From assembly GCF_042680125.1 (NCBI RefSeq), contig NZ_JBHTNY010000018.1: DNA of 64,000 nt. One strand, given 5' to 3'. The notes below the pieces were generated by a model. The model was not told where the DNA came from. It did no database searches and saw only the letters and a program-made list of their open reading frames with translations. Source of the stretch: Robinsoniella peoriensis (lineage in GTDB: Bacteria > Bacillota > Clostridia > Lachnospirales > Lachnospiraceae). Both the position numbers and the translations under genes were made by a program. Of this stretch, positions 1 to 9,488 are shown in pieces; the first letter of the stretch is position 1, and each line of letters begins with the position of its first letter.

Positions 1-24
1 AGAAAAATTTGAGTCTGGTGGATT

Positions 25-1245
25 TTGTGTTTTATTATTAAGGAAGGATTTAAAAACATATGTTTTTCAGTGCCCTCATCTGCATGGGAAACCGGGATTA
101 CTTTGGCGGAACAGCTTCTGGACCGCTGCCTGAAAGAGGAAGGGCATCTGCCGGAAAGTATCGCTGTCCTGGTTTATGCAACAGAAGCTATGCGAACCAC
201 CGGTGACGATATAGCGGAAATTCTGTATCTCTATGGATTAAAGCCAGTCTGGCTGGGCAGCTCTGATCGTGTGATAGGGCTGGAAGTGATTCCTGTTTCA
301 AAACTGGGGCGTCCGAGAATTGATGTGACTCTGCGTATTACCGGTCTGTTCCGGGATACATTTCCAAATCTCATTGAGCGTATAGAGGATGCTGTTAACC
401 TGGTAGCTTCCCTTTCAGAGTCCCAGGAGGAAAATTATGTAAAAAAGCATATTGAAGAAGAAATGCAGCAGTTGATTCTGGCTGGTACGGCAAAAGAACA
501 GGCATTTGAGAAAGCCTCCCTCCGGATTTTCGGGGATCCGCCCGGTACTTATGGAGCCGGAGTGAAAGAAGCGGTATATGCAAGGCAGTGGAAGACGACG
601 GAAGACCTTGGAGAGGTATTTACTACATGGAGCTGTCATGGATACGGTAAAAAACTCCATGGAGAAGCACGTCGGGATGACTTTATACGGCGTTTTGCCA
701 AGGTTGACTTAACAGTAAAAAATGAGTCTAATATTGAAAGCGACATGTTAGGAAGCGATGACTTTTTTAACTATTTTGGAGGACTTATCTCAGCAGTTAC
801 CACTCATAGCGGCAGCCAGAAACCGGCATTTCTTCCCAATACTGCAAATAAAGAACATCTGGAGCTGTTTTCCCTTCATGAAGAGGCTTCCAAAATTATG
901 CGGGCAAGAGTCAACAATCCTAAGTGGATAAAGGGGTTGAAACGGCATGGATATAAAGGGGCCCAGGAGATATCTGCAATGGTGGATATTGTATTCGGAT
1001 GGGATGCAACCACAAACGTGATTGATAACTGGATGTATGACGCAATTGCGAACCGGTATGTCTTGGATCAGGAAAATGCAGACTGGATAGCTAAGGTAAA
1101 TGTATTTGCCATGCAGAATATTGTGGAACGTCTGTTAGAAGCAGCAGGCAGGGGGATGTGGGATGCATCAGAAGAGATGAAAGACCAATTACGCTCCCTC
1201 TATATGGAAGTAGAAGGAGACATTGAAGAAATAAACGATCATTAA
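25..1245 (+). pseudogene. 5'-truncated CobN-like cobaltochelatase subunit (C-terminal part only)
   Basis: About 390 residues match the C-terminal third of the full-length CobN-like protein encoded at 4537-8307. Shared blocks include DIAEILYLYG, GRPRIDVTLRITGLFRDTFP, GDPPGTYGAGV, RARVNNPKWIKGLKRHGYKG and VFGWDAT. CobN/BchH proteins are normally about 1,200 residues, so roughly two thirds are missing. The loss is real and not caused by the window edge: clear homology starts only near base 65, and the reading frame is closed by TGA at 10-12. The ORF could be read from a TTG at 25, but that start has no convincing support. The ChlI/ChlD gene follows after 18 bases, as expected for a chelatase operon. 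A functional C-terminal fragment cannot be excluded, but a decayed paralogue is the simplest reading. Confidence 0.65.
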
Positions 1246-1263
1246 TCGTTATATGGAGGCAAG

Positions 1264-3258
1264 ATGGATAGAATTGTATTTCCGTTTACTGCGGTACTCG
1301 GTCAGGAAGAAATTAAAAAGGCGCTGATCTGGAATTTGATAAACCCGGGCATTGGAGGAGTTTTGATCAGCGGAGAAAAAGGAACGGCAAAGTCTACGCT
1401 GGTCAGAGGTGCAGCCCGTCTGATGGAGGGAATGAAAATAGTAGAACTTCCGCTGAATGTAACGGAAGACCGCCTGGTAGGAGCCATTGATTTAAAGTGT
1501 GCGCTTAAAGATGGTACCTGCCGGCTGGAACCTGGGATATTAAGTGAGGCGGATGGAAATATTCTCTATGTGGACGAGGTAAATCTTCTGAGTGACCATA
1601 TCGTAAATGCACTTTTGGAAACAGCGGCCAGCGGTGTGAATGTGGTTGAGCGAGAGGGGATTTCCTGCAGTCACAGCAGCCGTTTTGTGCTTGCCGGAAG
1701 TATGAATCAGGAGGAGGGTAAGCTTCGTCCCCAGCTTCTGGACCGCTTCGGACTATATGTGGAGGTGGAAGGAGAAAAAGATGTGGACACCCGAATTGAA
1801 ATCATGAAGCGCAGGCTGGATTATGAACGGGATCCGATTTCTTTTATTGCATATTACAACGGTGAAACAAAAAAGCTGAAAGCGGCAATCGACCATGCTA
1901 AAGAACTGCTCTGTGAAGTGGAAGTTACCGAAAATGCAATGCAGCTGGCGGCAGCCCTTGCAAGCCAGGCAAATTGTGCAGGACACAGAGGGGAGATCGC
2001 GCTCATCGAAACTGCGAGGGCAATTGCAGCATTTGATAAACGGCGGATGATCAATATTAACGATATAAAAGAAGCGTCAGAATATGCCCTGGTTCACCGG
2101 ATGCAGGAGGCGCAGTCCTGTCAGATGCCGCAGGATAACCGGGAAGAAGATTCGGGCAGGGAAGAGGATAAAAGGCAGGAGGAACAGGACAGGCAACAGC
2201 CAGAGGAGGACATCGCCGATAAAAGCCAGCAAGACGATTTGAAGACCCAGACCCCGGAAAATGACAAAGGAATGGATTGTGAAAACTGTGAGGGGGACGG
2301 TACAGAAGACGGTGACAAGGACGGGCAACAGCCCGAAACGGGTCAAAGCGGCACACAGCAGAGTTCCGATCAGAACAGGTCAGATCAATCCGATGACGGC
2401 GCTGCAGCAACAGGTGAAGAGGATATTCAGGAATCCGGTGAGATTTTTATGATAAGAAGATGGCAGGAACCTCAGACAAACTGCCAGACATACCGGGGTA
2501 GCGGCAGAAGAAATCTGGTTCTTTCCAATAACCGCCAGGGACGATATGTAAGATACCGCCAGGCAGGAGAAGAGAAAGTAACGGATCTGGCCTTTGATGC
2601 CACCGTTCGTGCTGCAGCTCCATTCCAGAGGATGAGGGAAAAAGGAAACCGGAAAATTGCAATTGAGAAAAGTGATCTGCGGGTAAAAATAAGGGAAAAG
2701 CGGACCGGCGGATGCATTTTATTTGTGGTAGATGCAAGTGCTTCCATGGGGGCAAATAAAAGGATGAAGGAAGTAAAAGCAGCTATTTTATCCCTTTTAA
2801 ACGTATCTTACCAGAAGCGGGACAAAGTGGGACTCATTGCATTTCGAAGAGATGATGCGGAACTTCTGCTGGGAATAACCAGAAGTGTGGAACTGGCTCA
2901 AAAGAAGCTGGAGCAGCTGCCCACCGGAGGAAAAACCCCTCTTGCAAAAGGGCTTTGCCTGGCATATGAAGTGATTATGGGACTGAAAATGAAAGATCCG
3001 GATGTGGTGCCTACAATGGTTCTGGTATCCGACGGGCGGGCAAGCGGAAAAAAGATGCCTGGAAGCAACCCTTTTGATGAAGCTTTAAAGGAAGCAGAAC
3101 GGATTGGCAACCAGCAGATTCATACAATCATACTGGATACGGAAAACGATTTTATCAAATTCCATTTGTGCGATAAGCTGAACGAAAAATTACATGGAAC
3201 GCTGCTGACTATGGAAGAACTGAAAGCGGATGGAATCATCGAAGCAGTTTCAAGCTAA
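1264..3258 (+). CDS. ChlI/ChlD-type magnesium/cobalt chelatase subunit (AAA+ ATPase fused to VWA domain)
   Basis: This 664-residue protein joins the two motor subunits of a class I metal chelatase. The N-terminal AAA+ module has a Walker A (GEKGTAKST, about residues 38-46), a Walker B (ILYVDEVN) and the DRFGLYVEV sensor region. A long acidic, Gln/Asp/Glu-rich linker follows (about residues 285-390). The C-terminal VWA domain has the MIDAS signature DASAS (VVDASASMGANKRM) and ends in a typical VSDGRASGKK block. In known systems such motors drive metal insertion by the large BchH/CobN subunit, here encoded on both sides (truncated at 25-1245, full length at 4537). The ATG at 1264 follows a GGAGG-like site (atggaggcaag). 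Substrate metal and tetrapyrrole cannot be told from sequence. Cobalt or a corrinoid is inferred from the neighbouring cbiZ. Confidence 0.9.
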   Translation: MDRIVFPFTAVLGQEEIKKALIWNLINPGIGGVLISGEKGTAKSTLVRGAARLMEGMKIVELPLNVTEDRLVGAIDLKCALKDGTCRLEPGILSEADGNILYVDEVNLLSDHIVNALLETAASGVNVVEREGISCSHSSRFVLAGSMNQEEGKLRPQLLDRFGLYVEVEGEKDVDTRIEIMKRRLDYERDPISFIAYYNGETKKLKAAIDHAKELLCEVEVTENAMQLAAALASQANCAGHRGEIALIETARAIAAFDKRRMININDIKEASEYALVHRMQEAQSCQMPQDNREEDSGREEDKRQEEQDRQQPEEDIADKSQQDDLKTQTPENDKGMDCENCEGDGTEDGDKDGQQPETGQSGTQQSSDQNRSDQSDDGAAATGEEDIQESGEIFMIRRWQEPQTNCQTYRGSGRRNLVLSNNRQGRYVRYRQAGEEKVTDLAFDATVRAAAPFQRMREKGNRKIAIEKSDLRVKIREKRTGGCILFVVDASASMGANKRMKEVKAAILSLLNVSYQKRDKVGLIAFRRDDAELLLGITRSVELAQKKLEQLPTGGKTPLAKGLCLAYEVIMGLKMKDPDVVPTMVLVSDGRASGKKMPGSNPFDEALKEAERIGNQQIHTIILDTENDFIKFHLCDKLNEKLHGTLLTMEELKADGIIEAVSS

Positions 3259-3286
3259 AGAAATATACGGAAAATATTAACAGAAA

Positions 3287-3353
3287 GAAAGTAATGAAAA
3301 GAAAGTAATGAAAAGACAGTAATGAAAAGACAGTAATGAAAAGACAGTAATGG
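3287..3353 (+). repeat. 14-bp tandem repeat, about 4.8 copies
   Basis: The unit GAAAGTAATGAAAA (later copies GACAGTAATGAAAA) is repeated at 3287, 3301, 3315 and 3329, with a partial copy from 3343. It lies between the chelatase motor gene and cbiZ, just before a GAGAGGAGG sequence. Each unit holds an ATG, but the 14-bp period changes frame, so it is not coding. It may be a slippage-prone spacer that tunes cbiZ expression. Confidence 0.85.
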
Positions 3354-3395
3354 ACAGAGAGGAGGAACGCGGCGGTTTCAGGCTGCGGATAGAAA

Positions 3396-4514
3396 ATGAA
3401 GTTAGCAGAACTTAGTACAGGGGATGAGATACACAGATATAAAAAAGCAATTGTTATTGGTTTTGCAGGTAAGAGACGGGTGCTTAGTACGGCGCCGCAT
3501 AATGGGGGATACCTGGAAAATCTGACGGCGGTCTTTAATCAGGATGGTACCGTAGGGGCGGGAATTGCCTGTACATTACGGGCACCTACTTACGCAGAAC
3601 ATATGGCATTGGTGGCGAAAGAAATCGGGTTGGATCCGGATACGGCATGCGGAATTTCCACTGCGGCACAGATGGAAAATGTATCTGTAAAGAGCGAGAC
3701 CTACCAGGAAGTTACGGTGACCGCCATTGTGACCGGAGGAATCGAAACAAATGGCGGAAGAGTAGGAGATCCGGCTGACTGGCACGAGATAGGCGGAAGC
3801 TCCGTACATACAATGAAGCTGGGGACAATTAATATAATACTGCATTTTAATGTGGATCTTTCAGAAGGGGCAATGGCGAGGGCGCTTGTTACCTGTACGG
3901 AGGCAAAGACGGCAGCGATACAGGAATTAATTGCTCCAAGCCGCTATTCCAGGGGACTGGCGACTGGTTCCGGGACAGATGGAACGATTCTTATTGCAAA
4001 CCGTGATTCGGGGATCTGCCTGACCAATGCGGGCAAGCATGCAAAGCTTGGTGAATTGATTGGAAAAGCAGTTATGTCCGCAGTTAAAGAAGCATTATAT
4101 CTGCAATCCGGGTTGTGTCCAAAACATCAGCATCATATCATTATGCGTATGGAGCGCTTCGGTATAACGGAAGACCTGCTCTGGAAAGGAAGTCAGAAAA
4201 AGATTGGTGGTCCCCTGGAGAGGGCGAGATTCAGTGAGAAACTGGATCAGCTTGCCACACAGGGAAAAATGGTTACCTATACATCTTTGTATGCCCATTT
4301 ACTGGATCAGCTGGACTGGGAGATGATTACCTCAGAGGAAGCTTATGATAGCGGTATGGAACTGCTGCGGCTTCTGGATATGCCGGCTGCCAAGCGTGAA
4401 GCACCAGCCGGTAAAGAAGAATGCATTGCATGTATGATAAAGCTCTATCGGGAAGGAATTCAAAGTATCCTGACCGATGAAGGCCAGATAGATGATACAG
4501 AGCAGTCTGTTTAA
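3396..4514 (+). CDS. cbiZ: CbiZ-family adenosylcobinamide amidohydrolase
   Basis: CbiZ cleaves the amide linking the aminopropanol arm to the corrin ring, returning adenosylcobyric acid. This allows cells to salvage and remodel foreign corrinoids. The family core covers about residues 1-250: RRVLSTAPHNGGYLENL, an ACTLRAPTY block, TAIVTGGIETNGGRVGDPA, TINIILHFNVDLSEGAMARA, EAKTAAIQEL and ATGSGTDGTILIAN, the last two being hallmark blocks. A C-terminal extension of about 120 residues begins at CPKHQHHIIMRMERFGI and is longer than the minimal domain. Its role is not evident. The gene lies 22 bases before the full-length cobN-like gene, so the two are probably co-transcribed. A GGAGG sequence lies some 30 bases before the ATG, so the ribosome binding site is not ideal. 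No signal peptide is seen, so it is cytoplasmic. Confidence 0.9.
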   Translation: MKLAELSTGDEIHRYKKAIVIGFAGKRRVLSTAPHNGGYLENLTAVFNQDGTVGAGIACTLRAPTYAEHMALVAKEIGLDPDTACGISTAAQMENVSVKSETYQEVTVTAIVTGGIETNGGRVGDPADWHEIGGSSVHTMKLGTINIILHFNVDLSEGAMARALVTCTEAKTAAIQELIAPSRYSRGLATGSGTDGTILIANRDSGICLTNAGKHAKLGELIGKAVMSAVKEALYLQSGLCPKHQHHIIMRMERFGITEDLLWKGSQKKIGGPLERARFSEKLDQLATQGKMVTYTSLYAHLLDQLDWEMITSEEAYDSGMELLRLLDMPAAKREAPAGKEECIACMIKLYREGIQSILTDEGQIDDTEQSV

Positions 4515-4536
4515 ACAGACAGAAGGAGAGTGGCTT

Positions 4537-7500
4537 ATGTTTCGAATGTTTTTTGCTTTTCAGGGAGATGGACAAAGCTATTTTCTTAAGCAGGCGTATC
4601 AGGAAATCCTGGAGACGTATGCTTTGGAAACGGAGGCTGTTTTTTTCGATACCGGGAAGATCGACTCCGAACCGGAGTACAGGAAAAAAAGCCTGGAAAA
4701 ATTAAAGGAAGCAGACTTTGTTTATCTGGATGTTCACGGAGGTCTGCCGTATTTCAGATCATTTGAGTTGTTTCAAAAGGAATTCTCGGGTAAAATCCCT
4801 TCTTTTATACATTCCGGGATCGACGATGAAAACGTAATAATGCAGAAAACGTCCCTTCTTTCACCGGTTGTATACAGGGAAATTGACCGGTACCAGAATG
4901 CAGGCGGTAAGGAAAACTGCAGGAATCTGCTGTTGTATCTGCTGAAGTCACTGGGGAATATTGCCTGTGAACCGTCACCCGTACATATCCCCAAATGGGA
5001 CGGTATTTATCTGCCGGAAGGAGGAGATGAAGAAGTATACATGGAGCAGCTAAAGGCATGCAGTAAACAGATTATTATCGGGATATTAATTCCTTTTCAC
5101 AATATCCAGCATAGGAATCTGGAACATATTGATGCTTTGATAAAAGCAGTAAAAGCTTCAGGGGCAGTTCCCCTTCCGATGTTTACAAATATGATGCCTA
5201 CCGGAGAGTACGAAGGCCTGAGAGGCGCATTAAAACGTTATATGATGGATGGTGAAAAAGCCATACCGGATGTGCTGATTGTTACGGGCGGACATTCCCT
5301 GAGTGTATTAAGTGCGCCCGGGGACGGAAGTGTACAGGCTTTTGATCCATTTTGCAATACAGAAATGACAAGCGTATTTGAGATGCTGGACGTTCCTGTA
5401 CTGCAGGCGATGACCACTTATTTTACTTACGGGCAGTGGCTGGAATCCCAGGCTGGAATGGATTCCATGCTCCTTTGCTCCAATGTATACCAGACTGAAT
5501 TTGACGGGCAGATCATAAGCGTTCCCATTGCATGTACGGACATGATCCAAACACCTTTTGGTGCCAAAAGCGCTACCATTCCCATCGCAGACCGTGTGGA
5601 AAAAGCAGTGCGTCTGGCCTACAACTGGGGGAAACTGAATAAGACGCCTATAGAAGAAAAAAAAGTGGCTGTCATCTTTCACAATATGCCCCCAAGAATA
5701 GATATGATAGGGTGCGCCTATGGTTTGGATACGCCGGAGTCTGTCTATCAGATGTATCTGCTTTTAAAAGAGCGTGTCATGCATCTGGATTATGAATTTG
5801 ACAGTGGTAAGGAAATATTGGATAAAATTATCGCCGGGGTAACTAACGACGGGCGTTTTTTATCGGAAGAACAGCTTCTGGAACGCAGTACGGACCTCAT
5901 TCAAAAGGATGATTATGATCCCTGGTTTCAGGATCTTCCCGCCAGGGTAAAAAAGGAATTGGAACGGGATTGGGGAGAAGCACCGGGAGAATTTATGACT
6001 ATCCAGAAAAAGATTCTGGTACCGGGAATTAAAAACGGCAACCTCTTCATTGGACTGCAGCCGCCCAGAGCATTGGAGGAACATGCGGAGCAGGCTTACC
6101 ATGCAACCGATATGGTGTGCCCTTATCAGTATCTGGCGTTTTACCGTTATGTGGAAAAAGTTTTTGGTGCCGACATTATAGTTCACGTAGGAACTCATGG
6201 AACTATTGAATGGCTGCCCGGAAAGGAAATCGGTTTATCTCGTGAATGTTATCCCGATATTGCCATCGGCGACCTGCCTCATCTCTATCCCTATATCATA
6301 GATGTTCCAGGTGAAGGGGTACAGGCGAAAAGGCGAACCGCAGCAGTGGTGCTGGATCATTTAATCCCCTCCATGACAGAGAGCGGAGTATACGGTGAAT
6401 TAGCGGAAATAGATGAACAGATCACCCAGTATTATACTGCAAAAACAAGTGATACAGGGAAACTGCCGGTATTGCTGGACGCAATCTGGAAAACAGCAGT
6501 AAAAATGCATTTAGACCAGGATTTAGGAATCAGGAACTGTGAATTTAAACAGAATCCTGATCGATCAATTGATAGAATACATTTGTGGATCAGTGATATT
6601 AAAAGTGCAAAAATAAAAGATGGGCTTCATATATTTGGAAAAGTTCCCAGAGAGGAACGCTACAGGAATATGCTGCGGATTCTGGTATCCCTGAGAAACG
6701 ACGAAGTACCATCTCTTAGGGAAGGATTATGTGAGTATCTGGGTGAAGAATTGGAAGAACTTTTAAATGCTCCGGAGCGAGTACGAAATGATGGACGCAC
6801 AAACCGCATGGTTCTGGAAGAAGCAGATGAATTGGGAAGAAAAATATTTGAACGGATATTCAAAGACGGTTCCAAAGCAATAGATATCCGGGATTGTGTT
6901 CAGAAAGTACTGGGTTCTGCAATTTCGGCAGATAATGACAGGCCGCTGATGCAGTGCCTTGATTTTGCCGCCGGAGAGCTGAGGCAGCGTCTGGACCTGG
7001 TGACGGATGAGCTGAAGTATTTTGAAAAAGGAATTGATGGGAGATTTATCTCTCCCGGCCCATCAGGTGCGCCCACCAGAGGAAATGCCAGAATTTTACC
7101 TACGGGCAGGAATTTTTATACCATTGATCCTGCAGCAGTTCCCAGCCGTGCATCCTGGCAAACAGGAAAAATGCTGGGTGATCAGTTAGTGGAGCGGTAT
7201 CTTGCAAATGAAGGAAAATATCCGGAGGAAGCAGCCATTATTGTTTACTCAGGTGAGACAATGAAGACACATGGTGATGATGTGGCTGAAATCATGTATT
7301 TGTATGGTGTAAGGCCGGTATGGCTGCAATCAACGGACCGGGTAATCGGGCTGGAGGTGATTCCAGCAGAAGAACTGGGACGCCCAAGAATAGATGTTAC
7401 TCTGAGAATCAGCGGTCTGTTCCGGGATACCTTCCCCAATCTGATAGAAAGAATTGAAGATGCAGTTAATATGGTAGCCGTTTTGGATGAGTCTGAAGAT

Positions 7501-8307
7501 GTGAATTTTGTGAAAAAGCATGTAATGTCAGACTTCAGGCATTTTTTATCAGAAGGCTTGGACAGGGAACGCGCATTTGAGTTGGCAGGTATCCGCATTT
7601 TTGGCTGTCCGCCCGGCGGCTATGGGGCAGGTGTGGATATTATGGTAAACAGTAAGAAATGGGAAAAGACAGAGGATCTGGGAGAAGCTTATATGACCTG
7701 GAGCGGTCATGCTTATGGCAGGAAGCTGCATGGAGAAAATGTCCGGGAGGTATTGTCACGCAGGATGTCCGGATGTGACGTGACCGTGAAAAATATCTCT
7801 TCTTTTGAAAGCGATATGCTGGACAGTGATGATTTTTATAATTACCATGGTGGACTAATCAGTGCCGTCAAAGCAGCTAAAGGCAGTTTTCCTGTGTCTT
7901 ATGCCACTAATGCCGGTGACCCTAAGCATGTGGAAACAAGAAGCATTCATGAAGAAACATCCCGGATTATGCGTGCCAGAATTAATAATCCCAAATGGAT
8001 AGAAGGATTAAAAAAGCATGGTTTTAAAGGAGCACAGGAATTCTCAGCAATGCTGGATATCGTCTTTGGCTGGGATGCCACCAGCAGTGTAGTAGATGAC
8101 TGGATGTACGAGTCAGTAGCAGAAACTTATCTAATGGATGATGAATTGCGTGAGTGGATTAAGGAAGTGAATCCCTGGGCGCTCCATTCCATGAGCGAAC
8201 GACTGCTTGAGGCAGAGCAGCGGGGAATGTGGGAAGCAAAAGAAGAAACCCTGGAAGCGGTCAAAGAGATCTTTCTGGAAACAGAAGGGGATCTTGAGGA
8301 TATGTAA
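4537..8307 (+). CDS. cobN: CobN-like cobaltochelatase large subunit (BchH/CobN family)
   Basis: This full-length 1,256-residue protein belongs to the CobN/magnesium chelatase H family. Family blocks include VTGGHSLS, DIIVHVGTHGTIEWLPGKE, a YPYIIDVPGEGVQAKRRTAA-type segment, GGYGAGV and VFGWDATSS. In the aerobic B12 pathway, CobN with CobS/CobT inserts cobalt into hydrogenobyrinic acid diamide. In anaerobes that make cobalt-precorrin early, the role of CobN-like proteins is unclear. The ATG at 4537 is preferred to an upstream ATG at 4492, because AAGGAGA stands just before it and the upstream start would overlap cbiZ. It probably forms one unit with the ChlI/ChlD motor (1264) and cbiZ (3396). 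A hairpin follows at 8362. Use as a chelatase or as a corrinoid-handling protein are both open. Confidence 0.9.
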   Translation: MFRMFFAFQGDGQSYFLKQAYQEILETYALETEAVFFDTGKIDSEPEYRKKSLEKLKEADFVYLDVHGGLPYFRSFELFQKEFSGKIPSFIHSGIDDENVIMQKTSLLSPVVYREIDRYQNAGGKENCRNLLLYLLKSLGNIACEPSPVHIPKWDGIYLPEGGDEEVYMEQLKACSKQIIIGILIPFHNIQHRNLEHIDALIKAVKASGAVPLPMFTNMMPTGEYEGLRGALKRYMMDGEKAIPDVLIVTGGHSLSVLSAPGDGSVQAFDPFCNTEMTSVFEMLDVPVLQAMTTYFTYGQWLESQAGMDSMLLCSNVYQTEFDGQIISVPIACTDMIQTPFGAKSATIPIADRVEKAVRLAYNWGKLNKTPIEEKKVAVIFHNMPPRIDMIGCAYGLDTPESVYQMYLLLKERVMHLDYEFDSGKEILDKIIAGVTNDGRFLSEEQLLERSTDLIQKDDYDPWFQDLPARVKKELERDWGEAPGEFMTIQKKILVPGIKNGNLFIGLQPPRALEEHAEQAYHATDMVCPYQYLAFYRYVEKVFGADIIVHVGTHGTIEWLPGKEIGLSRECYPDIAIGDLPHLYPYIIDVPGEGVQAKRRTAAVVLDHLIPSMTESGVYGELAEIDEQITQYYTAKTSDTGKLPVLLDAIWKTAVKMHLDQDLGIRNCEFKQNPDRSIDRIHLWISDIKSAKIKDGLHIFGKVPREERYRNMLRILVSLRNDEVPSLREGLCEYLGEELEELLNAPERVRNDGRTNRMVLEEADELGRKIFERIFKDGSKAIDIRDCVQKVLGSAISADNDRPLMQCLDFAAGELRQRLDLVTDELKYFEKGIDGRFISPGPSGAPTRGNARILPTGRNFYTIDPAAVPSRASWQTGKMLGDQLVERYLANEGKYPEEAAIIVYSGETMKTHGDDVAEIMYLYGVRPVWLQSTDRVIGLEVIPAEELGRPRIDVTLRISGLFRDTFPNLIERIEDAVNMVAVLDESEDVNFVKKHVMSDFRHFLSEGLDRERAFELAGIRIFGCPPGGYGAGVDIMVNSKKWEKTEDLGEAYMTWSGHAYGRKLHGENVREVLSRRMSGCDVTVKNISSFESDMLDSDDFYNYHGGLISAVKAAKGSFPVSYATNAGDPKHVETRSIHEETSRIMRARINNPKWIEGLKKHGFKGAQEFSAMLDIVFGWDATSSVVDDWMYESVAETYLMDDELREWIKEVNPWALHSMSERLLEAEQRGMWEAKEETLEAVKEIFLETEGDLEDM

Positions 8308-8361
8308 TATGTATATGGTGTGTGTCTGGATGTGAGTCAGAATATCAGAATTGGAATTTTT

Positions 8362-8399
8362 ACAAATCTAACCTCCATTTTATGAGGGTTAGATTTGTA
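8362..8399. terminator. Hairpin between converging cobN and DJ-1 genes
   Basis: The arms ACAAATCTAACCTC and GAGGGTTAGATTTGT pair around a short AT-rich loop, with one bulged base. The hairpin lies 55 bases past cobN and 37 bases past the end of the converging gene. The T-tracts on either side are weak, so it may act as a bidirectional stop of moderate strength. Confidence 0.5.
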
Positions 8400-8435
8400 T
8401 TTGAAAGAAAAATTCAGTATATAAAATTCGTATAC

Positions 8436-9017
8436 TTAAATATAAACACATTCATCGTCCGGATCCCACTTGTACCCAATATCATCCGCTATCTTAACCG
8501 CCACATCAATATCCAGAATATCCGCAATAAATCCCAGTGTCATATCCATTCCCGCCATACTTCCCGAGGAAGAATAATATTTCCCGTCAGCAGCCCATTT
8601 TGCACCTTCAATCCAGTGTACCCCATTCATAGTATGCAGTGCCCAGAATATGTTTTTTTCGTACTGAGCCATCCTCCGGCGGAATGCTTTTCCTGTTTTT
8701 GCAAGCAGGGCAGATCCGGTAGAAATAGTCAGGCAGTAGGAACTTTTTTCAATAGCTTCTTTCAAAATCTCCAGGGAATCGAAGTCCTCTAAGAGCCTTC
8801 TGGCACCCGAACCGCCAGGGATTAATATGGCATTTCCTATTTCGTCCGGAACCAGAGGTTCTGTCCACACTTTAACACCCTGTGCGCTGTTTACGATTTT
8901 ACCGGTCAGAGACACGTATTCGATATGAAATTCTTCTGGTATCTTTCCAAATAATTCAGCAGGACCAAACGCATCCAATGTTTCAAAATCATCATATAGT
9001 ACAATACTTACCTTCAT
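8436..9017 (-). CDS. DJ-1/PfpI (class I glutamine amidotransferase-like) family protein
   Basis: This 193-residue protein has the DJ-1/PfpI/ThiJ fold. It starts MKVSIVLYDDFETLDAFGPAE, has the ILIPGGSGARRLL loop, and TISTGSALLAKTGKA at the nucleophile-elbow position. In most family members a Cys sits at that elbow; here the residues are STGS, so the usual catalytic Cys seems to be missing and a hydrolase function is doubtful. The segment YSSSGSMAGMDMTLGFI is typical of the AraC-associated (DJ-1 type 2) branch. The ATG at 9017 has GGAGG upstream. It is divergent from the CsoR-family gene (9180), and the shared 162-base spacer holds a large inverted repeat, so the repressor may control it. Confidence 0.85.
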   Translation of the reverse strand: MKVSIVLYDDFETLDAFGPAELFGKIPEEFHIEYVSLTGKIVNSAQGVKVWTEPLVPDEIGNAILIPGGSGARRLLEDFDSLEILKEAIEKSSYCLTISTGSALLAKTGKAFRRRMAQYEKNIFWALHTMNGVHWIEGAKWAADGKYYSSSGSMAGMDMTLGFIADILDIDVAVKIADDIGYKWDPDDECVYI

Positions 9018-9070
9018 GCAAATACCTCCATTTTGTATAGACTAAGTGTATCAAGACAGATATTCCTTTA

Positions 9071-9122
9071 CAAGCCTTGTGGGGGGATATTATTTGAAAA
9101 ATATATCCCCATGGGCGGCTTG
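9071..9122. promoter_or_regulatory. G-tract inverted repeat, candidate CsoR-family operator
   Basis: Nested inverted repeats lie between the divergent DJ-1 and CsoR-family genes. The outer arms are CAAGCC (9071-9076) and GGCTTG (9117-9122). The inner arms are GGGGGGATATT and AATATATCCCC around an A/T-rich centre. Known CsoR/RcnR-family operators are A/T-rich inverted repeats with G- or C-tracts, so this is a good autoregulatory site. Binding is inferred. Confidence 0.55.
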
Positions 9123-9179
9123 TATGCTGCTCATTTTTCGTTTATACTTTTAACTATACAAATGAAACAGGGAGCCGAT

Positions 9180-9488
9180 ATGGAAAAAAATACAGATTAT
9201 ATGCATCCACACCCGCATCATACACATCCCCATGAGAATACAAAAGCAGTTTTGAATCGTCTGTCCCGTGCGATCGGGCACTTGAAGTCTATCAAGGTGA
9301 TGGTTGAGGAAGGGCGTGACTGCAGTGAGGTTTTAATACAATTATCAGCAGTGAAAGCGGCTATCAATAACACAGGAAAAGTAGTTTTGAAGGATCACCT
9401 TTCCCATTGTCTGATTGATTCTATTGAAACCGGAAATATGGAAGCCATTGAAGAATTAAATAAAGCCATTGACCAATTTGTAAAATAA
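9180..9488 (+). CDS. CsoR-family (DUF156) metal-sensing transcriptional repressor
   Basis: This all-helical 102-residue repressor belongs to the CsoR/RcnR/FrmR family. The core runs from KAVLNRLSRAIGHLKSIK to the C-terminal helix EELNKAIDQF. The ligand positions can be read off: Cys in EGRDCSEV, then His and Cys in DHLSHC (His-x3-Cys). This Cys-His-Cys pattern is that of Cu(I)-sensing CsoR, as opposed to the His-rich Ni/Co set of RcnR. The N terminus carries a His-rich tail (MHPHPHHTHPHE) that could bind metal. The start at 9180 is chosen over a possible start at 9033 because the family core begins soon after it and CAGGGAGC lies upstream. No copper exporter is adjacent, so the regulon is unknown. 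The inverted repeat at 9071-9122 is the likely operator. Confidence 0.88.
   Translation: MEKNTDYMHPHPHHTHPHENTKAVLNRLSRAIGHLKSIKVMVEEGRDCSEVLIQLSAVKAAINNTGKVVLKDHLSHCLIDSIETGNMEAIEELNKAIDQFVK

Noticed and set aside
3287..3353. CRISPR array
   Set aside because: The 14-bp repeats are directly adjacent with no spacers, and no cas genes are present.
8322..8792. 156-codon ORF on the plus strand
   Set aside because: It lies mostly antisense to the DJ-1-like gene and has no ribosome site or recognisable domain.
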